A stretch of DNA of 64,000 nucleotides from Acinetobacter lwoffii (GCF_019048525.1 NZ_CP077369.1:3162001-3226000); one strand, 5' to 3'; shown: positions 28,126 through 39,091, counted from the first letter of the stretch. Translations and numbers: made by a program. The notes: a model not told the origin generated them from the sequence alone.

Positions 28126-28148
28126 GGATCGTTCGTCTCAAACGATCC
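28126..28148 (+). promoter_or_regulatory. Leader hairpin upstream of the PuuP-like permease
   Basis: GGATCGTT and AACGATCC form a perfect 8-bp stem with a CGTCTCA loop, about 48 bp before the permease start. There is no strong T-run. It may be an operator or an mRNA structure; it matches no riboswitch I know. Confidence 0.35.
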
Positions 28149-28195
28149 TTATAAATATGACTGATCCTTGATCAACGATTAAGAGGATAACGCCG

Positions 28196-29587
28196 TTGAC
28201 TAATATCTCTGGGACTCAATCGGCAGCTAAACTGCAAAAAACGCTGGGACTCTGGCACATCATTATTATTGGTTTAGCTTATATTCAACCCATGACCTTG
28301 TTTGATACATTTGGTCTGGTATCTGAAGAAAGTAACTTCCACGTTCCCACCTCTTACATTTTTGCACTGATTGCAATTTTGTTAACCTCCTTGAGCTATG
28401 GTCATATGATTCGTCGCTACCCTTCTTCGGGTTCGGCCTATACCTATGCGCAAAAATCCATCCACCCGAACGTAGGTTTCATGGTGGGTTGGTCATCCTT
28501 GCTGGATTACCTGTTATCGCCAATGGTCAATATCATTCTGGCGGTGATTTATCTGGAAGCACTTTTCCCAGACATGAACCATTGGGTTTGGGTCATTGGT
28601 TTAACCGCCTTTATGACCGCGATTAACCTTCGTGGTGCGAGATTTGTTGCCAACTTCAACAGTATGATTGTATTCGTACAATTGGGCGTCATTGCATACT
28701 TCACCTGGATGGTTTACCAACTTCTGGAAGGTGGTGTAAATGCAGACGGCACACTGGTCAATGCAAAGTATCAATTGTGGAGTTTAGAGCCATTCTGGAA
28801 TGAGTTTACGTCTGTTGCTGCCCTGATTACCGGTGCAACCTTACTGTGTTTCTCATTCACAGGTTTTGACTCCTTAAGTTCTCTTGCTGAAGAAACCAAA
28901 GATACTGAGAAAACCTTACCTAAAGCGATTTTCTTGACTGCATTATTGGCAGGTATCATCTTCATCATCAGTACTTACTTTATGCAGATCTTCTTCCCGA
29001 ATGATCCAAAAACTTACTTTGAAGATATCGCTGCAACACAGCCGGATATTTTACAAGCTGTAGGTGGCGTGGCGTTTAAGACAGTCGTACTTTACTTCGC
29101 AATTGTGACAGTCATGGCTTCTGGTATTTCAGCACATGCGGGTGTATCACGTCTGATGTATGTAATGGGTCGTGATGGCGTAATCAACAAGAAGATCTTC
29201 GGTCATATTAGCCCGAAAAACTATACACCTTCATACAACATCTTAATCGCTGGTGCAGTGGCTTTAACTGCTGGCTTTATGGATCTTGATTTTGTGGTGT
29301 CGTTGATCAGCTTTGGTGCCTTAACTGCATTCAGTTTCGTCAACTTGTCGGTGATTTCACGTTATGCATTACGTGACGGTCGTACCAAGAGTGCTAAAGA
29401 GATCATGAACTTTGTCGTGGTTCCTTTACTTGGCTTCATTTCAGTCTTTGCTCTGTGGCTAGAAGTCGATGAAGCTTCGCTTAAATATGGTCTGATCTGG
29501 GCATTTGGCGGTATCTTGTACTTAGGTTATAAAACCAAAGGCTTCAAGCACCCTGCTCCTCAGCACAATGAATTTGACGATAAATAA
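28196..29587 (+). CDS. PuuP-like APC-family putrescine/amine importer
   Basis: A 463-residue APC-family transporter with about 12 membrane segments. It is closely similar in pattern to E. coli PuuP: GLAYIQPMTLFDTFGLVS near residue 24, then SGSAYTYAQKSIHPNVGFMV and GWSSLLDYLLSPM. PuuP imports putrescine by proton symport; putrescine or a related amine is therefore the best guess. The start is a TTG with AGAGGA upstream. No puu catabolic genes are adjacent. An 8-bp leader hairpin and a terminator bracket it. Confidence 0.85.
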   Translation: MTNISGTQSAAKLQKTLGLWHIIIIGLAYIQPMTLFDTFGLVSEESNFHVPTSYIFALIAILLTSLSYGHMIRRYPSSGSAYTYAQKSIHPNVGFMVGWSSLLDYLLSPMVNIILAVIYLEALFPDMNHWVWVIGLTAFMTAINLRGARFVANFNSMIVFVQLGVIAYFTWMVYQLLEGGVNADGTLVNAKYQLWSLEPFWNEFTSVAALITGATLLCFSFTGFDSLSSLAEETKDTEKTLPKAIFLTALLAGIIFIISTYFMQIFFPNDPKTYFEDIAATQPDILQAVGGVAFKTVVLYFAIVTVMASGISAHAGVSRLMYVMGRDGVINKKIFGHISPKNYTPSYNILIAGAVALTAGFMDLDFVVSLISFGALTAFSFVNLSVISRYALRDGRTKSAKEIMNFVVVPLLGFISVFALWLEVDEASLKYGLIWAFGGILYLGYKTKGFKHPAPQHNEFDDK

Positions 29588-29605
29588 TATCGTTTTGCTT
29601 CAAAT

Positions 29606-29632
29606 AAAAAAGGCGCTTCATGCGCCTTTTTT
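29606..29632. terminator. Bidirectional terminator after the permease
   Basis: AAAAAAGGCGC and GCGCCTTTTTT form a perfect stem around TTCAT, usable by the permease and the converging gene. Confidence 0.88.
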
Positions 29633-29655
29633 ATGTCTGTCATGTTTTGATTTTA

Positions 29656-30138
29656 CTAATGCAGATAGCAATCAAAACCCATCTGGGTATTGACCCGATT
29701 ATTTTCATAACCCAGTTTCTCAATAAACAGACTGCGATTAGACAATAACTTTTGCTCTTCCGGACCTAAACGGGCTTTATTCTTGACGGCCAGTTGATAC
29801 ATTTCATCCACGACATCCTGAAAAATATCACAGACTTCCTCACGCTTGGCGGGCTTTAATTTACGCCCTCGCCAGGTCCATTGAAAATCATCTGCATCCA
29901 AGCTCTTCCCCCATTTTTCAATACGCGTATCTAAGCGTTTCTGCATGTTGAGCAAACCCTGCTGTATTTCTGCCTGAGTAATGGACTGAACTTCCTTTGT
30001 TGCCGATGTGGCGGCACTGCCCTCTTCCGCACTCACGGAAGCCGCAATAGATCCAAGGCAACATGCGATGATAAGTTTTAATAGAGGCTTCAAGGCTGCA
30101 CCTTTTGTTATATTTGATAAAGTTATAAATTCAAGCAT
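29656..30138 (-). CDS. Secreted protein of unknown function
   Basis: Up to 160 residues with a signal peptide (KPLLKLIIACCLGSIAASVSA) followed by a charged helical domain. Two Cys residues, in EEVCDIFQD and the C-terminal GFDCYLH, could form a disulfide. The ATG at 30138 gives a long pre-sequence; a TTG at 30093 with AAGGTG upstream would start right at the signal peptide and may be the real start. I do not recognise the family. An IS element lies 78 bp upstream. Confidence 0.6.
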   Translation of the reverse strand: MLEFITLSNITKGAALKPLLKLIIACCLGSIAASVSAEEGSAATSATKEVQSITQAEIQQGLLNMQKRLDTRIEKWGKSLDADDFQWTWRGRKLKPAKREEVCDIFQDVVDEMYQLAVKNKARLGPEEQKLLSNRSLFIEKLGYENNRVNTQMGFDCYLH

Positions 30139-30216
30139 ACAACGAAGTGAAAAGCAGTTTATCTATTCGTTACACAAAATAAAAAAGCCACCCAAAGGCA
30201 GCTTTTAGAATCATCA

Positions 30217-30219
30217 CAA
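30217..30219. repeat. 3-bp target-site duplication (CAA), left
   Basis: CAA precedes the IS3-family left end and also follows the right end at 31531-31533. Three-base duplications are normal for IS3 elements. Confidence 0.6.
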
Positions 30220-30262
30220 TGTCCCGTCCTGAAATAAGTTTACACCTTAAGAGACTTATTTT

Positions 30263-30652
30263 ATGGAACATAAACGAGAACAACGAGTTAAACGTACACA
30301 ACGTGACTATAGCTTTGCCTTTAAAATGATGGTGGTACATGAAGTAGAAAAAGGGCAAATTACTTATAAGCAAGCTCAGGCAAAATATGGTATTCAAGGA
30401 AGATCAACTGTGCTGGTATGGTTACGCAAGCACGGACAACAGGACTGGACTTCGAATATGCCGACTTCTTCTAAACGCCAATTGACACCCCAACAACGAA
30501 TCCGCCAATTAGAAAAGCAGTTAGCCGCAGAAAAGCTTAAAACTGAATTTATTCAGGATGTGATTTATCACATTGATAAAGAATGTGGGACTGATCTTGG
30601 AAAAAAGTATACCGAGCACGTTTCAAAGATTGGCAAAGCCAAAGAAGACTAA
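30263..30652 (+). CDS. IS3-family OrfA (helix-turn-helix protein)
   Basis: A 129-residue DNA-binding OrfA. The helix-turn-helix spans about residues 13-55 (ITYKQAQAKYGIQGRSTVLVWLRK) and a leucine-zipper-like coiled coil follows (IRQLEKQLAAEKLKTEFIQDV). A slippery A AAA AAG lies at 30601-30607 in the right frame. Ribosomes slipping back one base there enter the orfB frame, giving the OrfAB transposase. Confidence 0.92.
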   Translation: MEHKREQRVKRTQRDYSFAFKMMVVHEVEKGQITYKQAQAKYGIQGRSTVLVWLRKHGQQDWTSNMPTSSKRQLTPQQRIRQLEKQLAAEKLKTEFIQDVIYHIDKECGTDLGKKYTEHVSKIGKAKED

Positions 30653-30675
30653 GCGTTTCACGTTATTGTCAGTGG

Positions 30676-31485
30676 TTGGGAATCACCCGACAAGCTTATT
30701 ATCAAGCAGAAAAACGTGCTCAAATGACTGCACAAGCAACTGAACAAATACTTGAGTTGGTTATGGAATATCGCTGTCTCATGCCAAGTATCGGAACACG
30801 TAAGCTGTATTGGCTTATTAAAGGCAAATTGTTGCAACGTGGTTTAAAGTGTGGACGGGATCAGTTATTTAAAATATTGAAAGAAAATAACTTATTGATT
30901 CGCCCTAAGCGTCGCTATACAAAAACTACGGATAGCAAGCATTGGATGAAGAAGCATCCAAATTTATTAAAGGATTATTCAGCGGTGCAAGCCAATGAAG
31001 TCTTTGTTAGTGATATTACCTATGTTGAGAGTGCTGAAGGTGTGCATTATTTATCCTTGGTGACAGATGCTTATACCCGACAGATTAAAGGTTATAAGTT
31101 ATCGAATGATATGCGTGCAGAGAATGTTGTGCAGGCACTACATATGGCGATGCAGCATGTGACAGATCGGGCAGCCAGGATGATTCACCATTCAGACAGA
31201 GGCTCTCAGTATTGCTCTGAGCTATATCAATCGGCATTGCGCCATTATGGGATATGTCCTTCCATGACAGATGGCAAGGACTGTTATCAGAATGCATTAG
31301 CAGAGCGAATTAATGGAATATTAAAGCAGGAGTTTTTAACCACGCGATGTCAAACCATGAAGGAGTTAGATCACTTAATTGCGGAATCTATCATGATTTA
31401 CAATTGTTATAGACCGCATTTAAGTTTAAATATGAACACCCCGAATCAGATGTATGAGCAAACAAAAACCGAGCTAATTGCTTAA
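30676..31485 (+). CDS. IS3-family OrfB (DDE transposase domain)
   Basis: The catalytic half, 269 residues from a TTG at 30676; in practice it is probably made mainly as the OrfAB fusion, because the frame is open back to the slippery site at 30601. The retroviral-integrase-like core shows VSDITYVESAEGVHYLS (first Asp), HSDRGSQYCSELY (second Asp) and NALAERINGILKQEFL (Glu). All three acidic residues are present, so the enzyme looks functional. Confidence 0.92.
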   Translation: MGITRQAYYQAEKRAQMTAQATEQILELVMEYRCLMPSIGTRKLYWLIKGKLLQRGLKCGRDQLFKILKENNLLIRPKRRYTKTTDSKHWMKKHPNLLKDYSAVQANEVFVSDITYVESAEGVHYLSLVTDAYTRQIKGYKLSNDMRAENVVQALHMAMQHVTDRAARMIHHSDRGSQYCSELYQSALRHYGICPSMTDGKDCYQNALAERINGILKQEFLTTRCQTMKELDHLIAESIMIYNCYRPHLSLNMNTPNQMYEQTKTELIA

Positions 31486-31541
31486 CTCGGTTTGAAGTGG
31501 AATACTGTCAATCTATTTCAGGACAAGACACAAATTTCAGC

Positions 31542-32018
31542 TTAAAGCGTTTTAAAACCTTGCTGACGCCAAGCTTCGTAGACAATTACTGCAGTGGCAT
31601 TCGACAAGTTCAAACTTCGGGAGTTTTCTGCCATCGGTAAACGAATCCAGTGCTTTTGCGGAAACATCATACGAACATGTTCAGGCAGACCACGAGTTTC
31701 CGGACCCATTAACAAGGCCACAGGACGGTTTAAATCCGAAGTATGCGGTGTTTCAGAACCTTTGGTGGTCAATGGATAGATTGCATCCAGCCCAATGCCT
31801 TTGCTTGCCAAATCGGCCAGACAGTCTTCGATGTTTTCCCAAATCTGCATATTGGCATATTCGTGATAATCCAGACCGGCACGTTTCAGCTTTTTGTCAT
31901 CCAACTCAAAACCCAGCGGCTTGACCAGATGTAACTGTGCTCCTGTATTGGCACACAGACGAATAATATTGCCTGTATTTGCAGGAATTTCAGGCTCATA
32001 TAAAACAACGTGGATCAC
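31542..32018 (-). CDS. trmL: tRNA (cytidine(34)-2'-O)-methyltransferase TrmL
   Basis: TrmL methylates the 2'-OH of nucleotide 34 in tRNA-Leu isoacceptors. The 158-residue SPOUT enzyme has the knot motifs [14 protein letters not shown] and [25 protein letters not shown] and the start [20 protein letters not shown]. The start is a GTG. The upstream region, from 25 bp before the start, is a 58-bp tandem repeat array that separates it from cysG on the same strand. An IS3 element lies 12 bp past its stop. Confidence 0.95.
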   Translation of the reverse strand: MIHVVLYEPEIPANTGNIIRLCANTGAQLHLVKPLGFELDDKKLKRAGLDYHEYANMQIWENIEDCLADLASKGIGLDAIYPLTTKGSETPHTSDLNRPVALLMGPETRGLPEHVRMMFPQKHWIRLPMAENSRSLNLSNATAVIVYEAWRQQGFKTL

Positions 32019-32042
32019 AGCTTACTCACTCAATATATTTAA

Positions 32043-32387
32043 TTCAGACACAACATTCGCCTTGCGCTCGGGCAAAGCAGTGCTTTGCTTATCCTCTTAC
32101 TTCAGGCCTAGCCTTCGCCTTGCGCTCGGGCAAAGCAGTGCTTTGCTTATCCTCTTACTTCAGGCCTAGCCTTCGTCTTGCGCTCGGGGCAAAGCAGTGC
32201 TTTGCTTATCCTCTTACTTCAGGCACAGCCTTCGTCTTGCGCTCGGACAAAGCAGTGCTTTGCTTATCCTCTTACTTCAGGCACAGCCTTCGTCTTGCGC
32301 TCGGACAAAGCAGTGCTTTGCTTATCCTCTTACTTCAGGCACAGCCTTCGTCTTGCGCTCGGACAAAGCAGTGCTTTGCTTATCCTC
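32043..32387. repeat. Tandem array of about six 58-bp repeats between cysG and trmL
   Basis: Repeat units start at 32056, 32114, 32172, 32231, 32289 and 32347 (TTCGYCTTGCG...). Spacing is 58, 58, 59, 58 and 58 bp; the 59 comes from one extra G in unit 3. A degenerate partial unit precedes at 32043. Each unit holds the dyad CAAAGC-AGT-GCTTTG. Units 4-6 are identical where comparable, while units 1-3 differ at a few bases. The cysG stop codon (32380-32382) lies inside the last unit. All three plus-strand frames are largely stop-free, which creates spurious reading frames. Confidence 0.95.
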
Positions 32388-33762
32388 GCTCATGCCATTG
32401 CAATTGTTCACGTAAGCGTACAACTTCACCAATAATGGTCAAAGTCGGGGCTTGAATCTGATGTTCGGACACTTTGGATGCAATATCAGCAAGCGTTCCT
32501 ACTACAACTTTCTGTTCAGGCGTCGTACCTTTAGAAACCAAGGCCACTGGCATGTCGGCTCGCTGACCATGAGCGATTAATTCTGCACAGATTTTCTCCA
32601 GTCCCACCAACCCCATATAAAGCACTAAGGTCTGGTTTTCATAGACCAACTCACTCCAAGGCAATTCTGGCGAACCTTCTTTTAAGTGACCGGTCAGGAA
32701 ACGCACACTTTGCGCATAATCACGATGGGTTAATGGAATACCGGCATAGGCTGAACATCCTGAAGCTGCGGTAATCCCTGGAACCACCTGGAAAGTAATC
32801 CCAGCAGCGAATAGCTCTTCAATCTCTTCGCCGCCACGCCCGAATATAAATGGATCACCACCTTTCAGACGGCAAACCCGCTTTCCTTCACTGGCATATT
32901 TGACCAATAAAGCATTAATCCCATCTTGCGGAACCGCATGATTGGAACGCGCCTTACCCACATAGATCTTTTCCGCATCGCGGCGGCACAGCTCCATAAT
33001 TGGCGCTGAGACCAGTCGGTCGTAAATCACCACATCGGCTTGCTGCATCAAACGTAAGGCTTTTAAGGTCAACAATTCTGGATCACCCGGACCCGCACCG
33101 ACCAAGTAGACTTCACCTTTTGGCTTTTGCCACTCTTGTAATGCTTGCTCGATCAGGCGATCTGCTTCCGCGATATTGTCGTTGAACACCTGTTCTTTTA
33201 GCGGACCGGCATATAAATCTTCCCAGAAAATACGGCGTTCATCCGGATTGACAATTTTAGCCTTAACCGTACTGCGCCATTTTCCTGAAAATTCAGCCAG
33301 CTTGCCCATACCATGCGGAATAGCGGCTTCTAACTGAGTACGGATCTGCCGTGATAACACGGGCGACGTACCATTCGATGCGACCGAAATGACCAATGGC
33401 GAACGGTCAATAATCGCAGGCACCATAAATCGGCAATGCGGCGGATCATCAACGCTATTGACCAGGACATTTTCCGCTTCACACAGTTCAAAGACCTGAC
33501 GATTGGTCTCTGCATCGTCAGTTGCCGCAATTACCAGTCGATATGGACGTAATGCAACTTCAGGATGAAAAGCTGCCTGCACATAGTGTCCTTGGCTATT
33601 TTGCACAATTCGCAGCAGACTCTCTTCAATTTCAGGCGCAATCACATGAATGATCGCACCTGCTTTTTGTAGGAGAAGTGCTTTACGGTATGCAATATGT
33701 CCACCACCGACAATCAGACAAGTTTGCTGTTGCAACTTTAACGAGATTGGAAAAATATCCAC
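32380..33762 (-). CDS. cysG: Siroheme synthase CysG (trifunctional)
   Basis: CysG converts uroporphyrinogen III to siroheme, the cofactor of sulfite and nitrite reductases. The 460-residue protein has an N-terminal dehydrogenase/ferrochelatase half (GGGHIAYRKALLLQKAG near residue 18, VASNGTSPVLSRQIR near 130). The C-terminal uroporphyrinogen methyltransferase follows, with VGAGPGDPELLTLKALR and RLKGGDPFIFGRGGEE. The start is a GTG with GAGG upstream. The last codons (GAGGATAA) are part of the repeat unit that follows. It lies 73 bp after serS on the same strand. Confidence 0.95.
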   Translation of the reverse strand: MDIFPISLKLQQQTCLIVGGGHIAYRKALLLQKAGAIIHVIAPEIEESLLRIVQNSQGHYVQAAFHPEVALRPYRLVIAATDDAETNRQVFELCEAENVLVNSVDDPPHCRFMVPAIIDRSPLVISVASNGTSPVLSRQIRTQLEAAIPHGMGKLAEFSGKWRSTVKAKIVNPDERRIFWEDLYAGPLKEQVFNDNIAEADRLIEQALQEWQKPKGEVYLVGAGPGDPELLTLKALRLMQQADVVIYDRLVSAPIMELCRRDAEKIYVGKARSNHAVPQDGINALLVKYASEGKRVCRLKGGDPFIFGRGGEEIEELFAAGITFQVVPGITAASGCSAYAGIPLTHRDYAQSVRFLTGHLKEGSPELPWSELVYENQTLVLYMGLVGLEKICAELIAHGQRADMPVALVSKGTTPEQKVVVGTLADIASKVSEHQIQAPTLTIIGEVVRLREQLQWHERG

Positions 33763-33835
33763 GAACTACCTCAAAATTTTAAATCTGACTGTCTATGCAA
33801 TTTTCATGCACATTTAGGGATGCTGAGATCGACAA

Positions 33836-35969
<2,134 letters not shown>

Positions 35970-36090
35970 TTTGAGCTCCCAAAATTTTGCAATTTCATTG
36001 ACTCGACTTTTATTTATTCTAAGATGCTCTCGTGTTTAGATATAGCTGAACCTTGTAGCCTGTCCAAAACAATCCTGATGATCGGCAATA

Positions 36091-36118
36091 AAAAAGCAAC
36101 CTCGAAAAGTTGCTTTTT
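36091..36118 (-). terminator. Terminator of lolA
   Basis: AAAAAGCAAC and GTTGCTTTTT pair around an 8-nt loop. On the minus strand it follows the lolA stop and ends in Ts. Confidence 0.8.
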
Positions 36119-36138
36119 TAGTTGGTTCATATTGATGC

Positions 36139-36834
36139 TTATTGATCAATGATGTCCGTACCTTTTGGTGGAGTAAAGTTAAAGGTAGAGGCTGGAATAC
36201 TGCTATTTACTTTTACATTGCTAAATTTGATATTGGTGGTTTGTCCCAATGAATCCTGCAAGATCATCAAGCTTGGTGCTTTGTTCGCGCCAAAGCTAAT
36301 GGTCAGGCTTTCAAACACACCATCGGTATTTTTAGGATACAGCGTGTAATAGGTTTTGCCTTTATTTGGCTGAGTCACCCGGTAAGACTGCATAATCTGG
36401 CTGGTGTTTCCTGACAGCAATAACGCCGGCGTATTGGCAACCTGTTCATCTAAGCTTTGACGAACGGCTTGCTGCAAGTCCGGATCATAAATCCATACGG
36501 TTTTACCCGTGGTTGCAATGACTTGCTTCGACGGTGCGGTCGTTTCCCAATAGAATTTACCCGGACGCGCGACTTTCATCACCCCTTTAAAGGTTTGATT
36601 CATATGTTGTGCGGTCAAACCTTTTTTCTGGGTCGCTCTTGGATTGGTTACCTTGGTACTTTGTTCGAAATTTGCTGTCATGCTACGCACATGATTGAGC
36701 TGTTTGACCAGACTGGCTGTTGCCTGTTGCTCCGAAGCTGCCACAGGTGCAGCAAACACGGTTGTACTCATCACCGGTGCTAAAGTCACTGCACCCAGAG
36801 CCATAGCACAGACGGTTTTACGAAGCATATTCAT
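36139..36834 (-). CDS. lolA: Outer membrane lipoprotein carrier LolA
   Basis: LolA carries lipoproteins across the periplasm from LolCDE to LolB. From the ATG at 36834 it has 231 residues with a signal peptide ending near STTVFAAP. The family pattern MTANFEQSTKVTN is followed by GVMKVARPGKFYWETTAPSKQ, and FTPPKGTDIID lies at the end. AAGGGTG lies 6 bp before this ATG; another ATG 6 bp on is also possible. The frame reaches 36882. Its receptor lolB lies about 26 kb upstream in the window. Confidence 0.93.
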   Translation of the reverse strand: MNMLRKTVCAMALGAVTLAPVMSTTVFAAPVAASEQQATASLVKQLNHVRSMTANFEQSTKVTNPRATQKKGLTAQHMNQTFKGVMKVARPGKFYWETTAPSKQVIATTGKTVWIYDPDLQQAVRQSLDEQVANTPALLLSGNTSQIMQSYRVTQPNKGKTYYTLYPKNTDGVFESLTISFGANKAPSLMILQDSLGQTTNIKFSNVKVNSSIPASTFNFTPPKGTDIIDQ

Positions 36835-37036
36835 AATTTCACCCTTATATTTTGCTTGATCGCAATTTATTTGATAGCTCATCTTAAACGAAAATTAAAA
36901 GCTAAAATGATAGAAAATAAGAACTTTTGTATTGTTATTAATTCGAAACTGGTTTTTTTGTTCATCATCATGAAGATTTCAGGACAATTTTTACATTATG
37001 GAATGTCGCTTAATCTGAACATTAATTTTCAGGCAT

Positions 37037-37068
37037 AAAAAAACCCACAATAACTGTGGGCTTTTTTT
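37037..37068 (-). terminator. Terminator of rplU-rpmA
   Basis: CCCACA and TGTGGG pair around a 5-nt loop with A- and T-runs on both sides. It lies just past the rpmA stop on the minus strand and may also work for plus-strand transcription. Confidence 0.85.
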
Positions 37069-37081
37069 CTATCTCAGCGGA

Positions 37082-37336
37082 TTACGCGTCAACAGATACG
37101 TAGCGACGGCCAAATTGACCTTTCACTTCGAATTTTACTACGCCATCAGCAGTAGCAAATAATGTATGGTCACGACCCATACCAACGTTTTGACCAGCGT
37201 GGAATTCAGTACCACGTTGACGAACGATGATGTTACCTGCAGTTACAGTTTGACCACCGTAAACTTTAACACCTAACATCTTAGGATTCGAATCACGACC
37301 GTTCTTAGTCGAACCACCGGCTTTTTTAGTTGCCAT
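37082..37336 (-). CDS. rpmA: 50S ribosomal protein L27
   Basis: L27 reaches the peptidyl-transferase centre with its N-terminus. The 84-residue protein starts [19 protein letters not shown], without the cleavable extension found in Firmicutes. [21 protein letters not shown] is conserved. It lies 19 bp after rplU in the usual rplU-rpmA operon. Confidence 0.97.
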   Translation of the reverse strand: MATKKAGGSTKNGRDSNPKMLGVKVYGGQTVTAGNIIVRQRGTEFHAGQNVGMGRDHTLFATADGVVKFEVKGQFGRRYVSVDA

Positions 37337-37355
37337 GTCTATTTACTCCTCGTAA

Positions 37356-37667
37356 TTAGCCTGAAATAGCTGTAATTTTCAACTCAGTGAACCATTGACG
37401 GTGACCTTGTTGTTTACGGTAGTGTTTACGACGACGCATTTTGATGATGCGGATTTTGTCGTGACGACCATGGCTAACTACTTCAGCAGTTACAGTAGCA
37501 CCAGCAACAACTGGAGCACCGATTTGAATGCTTTCACCGTTAACAAGCATCAATACGTCATCAAACGTAATAGTCGCGCCAGTTTCAGCTTTCAATAATT
37601 CTACTTTAAGGGTTTCACCCTCAACTACACGGTGCTGTTTACCACCGCTTTGGATTACTGCGTACAT
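37356..37667 (-). CDS. rplU: 50S ribosomal protein L21
   Basis: L21 binds 23S rRNA. The 103-residue protein starts [18 protein letters not shown] at the ATG at 37667 and holds the C-terminal signature [20 protein letters not shown]. An upstream ATG in frame at 37793 gives a non-conserved extension and is rejected. The gene is divergent from ispB; the rplU-rpmA / ispB arrangement is common in gammaproteobacteria. Confidence 0.97.
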   Translation of the reverse strand: MYAVIQSGGKQHRVVEGETLKVELLKAETGATITFDDVLMLVNGESIQIGAPVVAGATVTAEVVSHGRHDKIRIIKMRRRKHYRKQQGHRQWFTELKITAISG

Positions 37668-38113
37668 AATGTACTCCAAACAAGCCCGTGTCGTCGTGCC
37701 GATAAAGGAATATATCGAACTTAAGACGTACGCCACTGGGGGGATATCTAAGGGCGAGGATTTTAAGGGATATTCAAAAAAACAACAAGCCATTTTACTG
37801 AAATAATAATGAGCAGGATGCGCTAATTATTTAACTATTAAATAATTTCTATCAAATCAAATACTCAAGATATATTCAGCAACAAAATAATACAGCAGAA
37901 ATCCGGCCAGTTTGATTAATATACTCAGCCTGACGAATAGGGCCACGCCCCCTGACCTTTCCTGATTTTTATGGCTCGAAATATGGATCGAATCTACATA
38001 AGATCTATAAAAAGCTGATTTTTAGTGGAGTTTATGCATTTCTTAGGTTTCACTCATGTTATAAATTGTTAAACTACGCCCAGCGATTTACCAGACTAGA
38101 GGTTTTCTTTCAC
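37668..38113. other. Intergenic region between divergent rplU and ispB (446 bp)
   Basis: It must hold both divergent promoters. A TGTTATAAA at 38057-38065 looks like an extended -10 for ispB. One possible 29-codon minus-strand reading frame (37857-37946) is listed separately. No terminator or tRNA is seen. Confidence 0.6.
37857..37946 (-). CDS. Possible 29-residue hydrophobic small protein
   Basis: From a GTG at 37946 the frame encodes a basic start (MALFVRLS), a hydrophobic stretch with LAGFLLYYFVAEYIL and a stop at 37857. It could be a single-span membrane peptide. AAAGG lies at a fitting distance upstream, though the frame is also open further upstream without an ATG. Without conservation data it may be chance. 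Confidence 0.2.
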   Translation of the reverse strand: MALFVRLSILIKLAGFLLYYFVAEYILSI

Positions 38114-39091
38114 ATGACCATCGACTTTAAGCAAGATATTCTCGCTCCTGTTGCTAACGACTTTGCTGCGATGGACACATTCATTAATGAAGGAATTACC
38201 TCAAAAGTTGCATTAGTGATGGCCGTCAGCAAACATGTGGTAGAAGCGGGTGGCAAACGTATGCGCCCGATTATGTGCCTTTTGGCCGCCAAGGCGTGTG
38301 GTGCTGAAAATTTAGAACCGCACCGTAAACTGGCTGCAATTATTGAAATGCTGCATACCGCAACACTGGTGCATGATGATGTGGTAGATGAATCCGGTCT
38401 GCGTCGCGGCCGCCCGACGGCCAATGCTACCTGGAATAACCAGACTGCGGTTTTGGTGGGTGACTTTCTGATTTCACGTGCTTTTGATTTGCTGGTCGAT
38501 CTGAACAACATGGTGTTGCTCAAAGATTTTTCGACCGGTACCTGTGAAATTGCTGAAGGTGAAGTGCTGCAACTACAATCCCAGCATCAGCCGGAAACCA
38601 CTGAAGCGACTTATTTGAATATTATTCATGGCAAGACCTCGCGCCTGTTTGAACTGGCAACAGAAGGTGCTGCCATTTTGTCGGACAAAAACGAATTCCG
38701 TCAGCCTTTAAAAACCTTTGCCGGACATTTCGGCAATGCTTTCCAGATTATTGATGACATTTTAGATTACACTTCCGATGCGGACACGCTCGGCAAAAAT
38801 ATTGGTGATGATCTCATGGAAGGTAAACCGACCCTGCCATTGATTGCGGCACTGAAAAACACCACCGGTGAGCAACATGAAATCATCCGTCGCAGTATTG
38901 CGACTGGCGGTACGGAACATCTGGAACAGGTCATTCAAATTGTCAATGAATCTGGTGCGCTGGATTATTGCCGTCAACGTGCTACAGAAGAAACTGAAAT
39001 TGCAATTGATGCCTTACAGGCATTACCTGACTCCGAATATCGTCAGGCCCTGATTAATCTGGCCAAACTGGCCCTACACCGAATTCAGTAA
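38114..39091 (+). CDS. ispB: Octaprenyl diphosphate synthase IspB
   Basis: IspB makes the polyprenyl side chain of ubiquinone. From the ATG at 38114 it has 325 residues (the frame starts at 38066). Both Asp-rich motifs are present: LVHDDVVDESGLRRGRPT (first, near residue 84) and IIDDILDYTSD (second, near 212). It is divergent from rplU and followed after 15 bp by the COG4389 gene. Confidence 0.94.
   Translation: MTIDFKQDILAPVANDFAAMDTFINEGITSKVALVMAVSKHVVEAGGKRMRPIMCLLAAKACGAENLEPHRKLAAIIEMLHTATLVHDDVVDESGLRRGRPTANATWNNQTAVLVGDFLISRAFDLLVDLNNMVLLKDFSTGTCEIAEGEVLQLQSQHQPETTEATYLNIIHGKTSRLFELATEGAAILSDKNEFRQPLKTFAGHFGNAFQIIDDILDYTSDADTLGKNIGDDLMEGKPTLPLIAALKNTTGEQHEIIRRSIATGGTEHLEQVIQIVNESGALDYCRQRATEETEIAIDALQALPDSEYRQALINLAKLALHRIQ

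Larger units (their letters stand above)
30220..31530 (+). mobile_element. IS3-family insertion sequence, complete, 1311 bp
   Basis: The ends TGTCCCGTCCTGAAATAAG at the left and, on the opposite strand, TGTCTTGTCCTGAAATAGA at the right form an imperfect repeat of about 25 bp (20 matches). Inside are orfA and orfB in the arrangement used for -1 frameshifting. Flanking CAA repeats fit a 3-bp duplication. Both genes are intact. Confidence 0.9.

Noticed and set aside
28021..28195. Known riboswitch (such as guanidine or ykkC types) in the permease leader
   Set aside because: Only one simple hairpin is visible and no conserved riboswitch core could be recognised.
32043..32387. CRISPR array
   Set aside because: Units are directly adjacent with no unique spacers, and no cas gene is present.
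31894..32455. Overlapping plus-strand reading frames of 72-158 codons over the cysG-trmL gap
   Set aside because: They arise because the 58-bp repeat is largely stop-free in all three frames. The proteins are frame-cycled copies of the same repeat, with no start signals.
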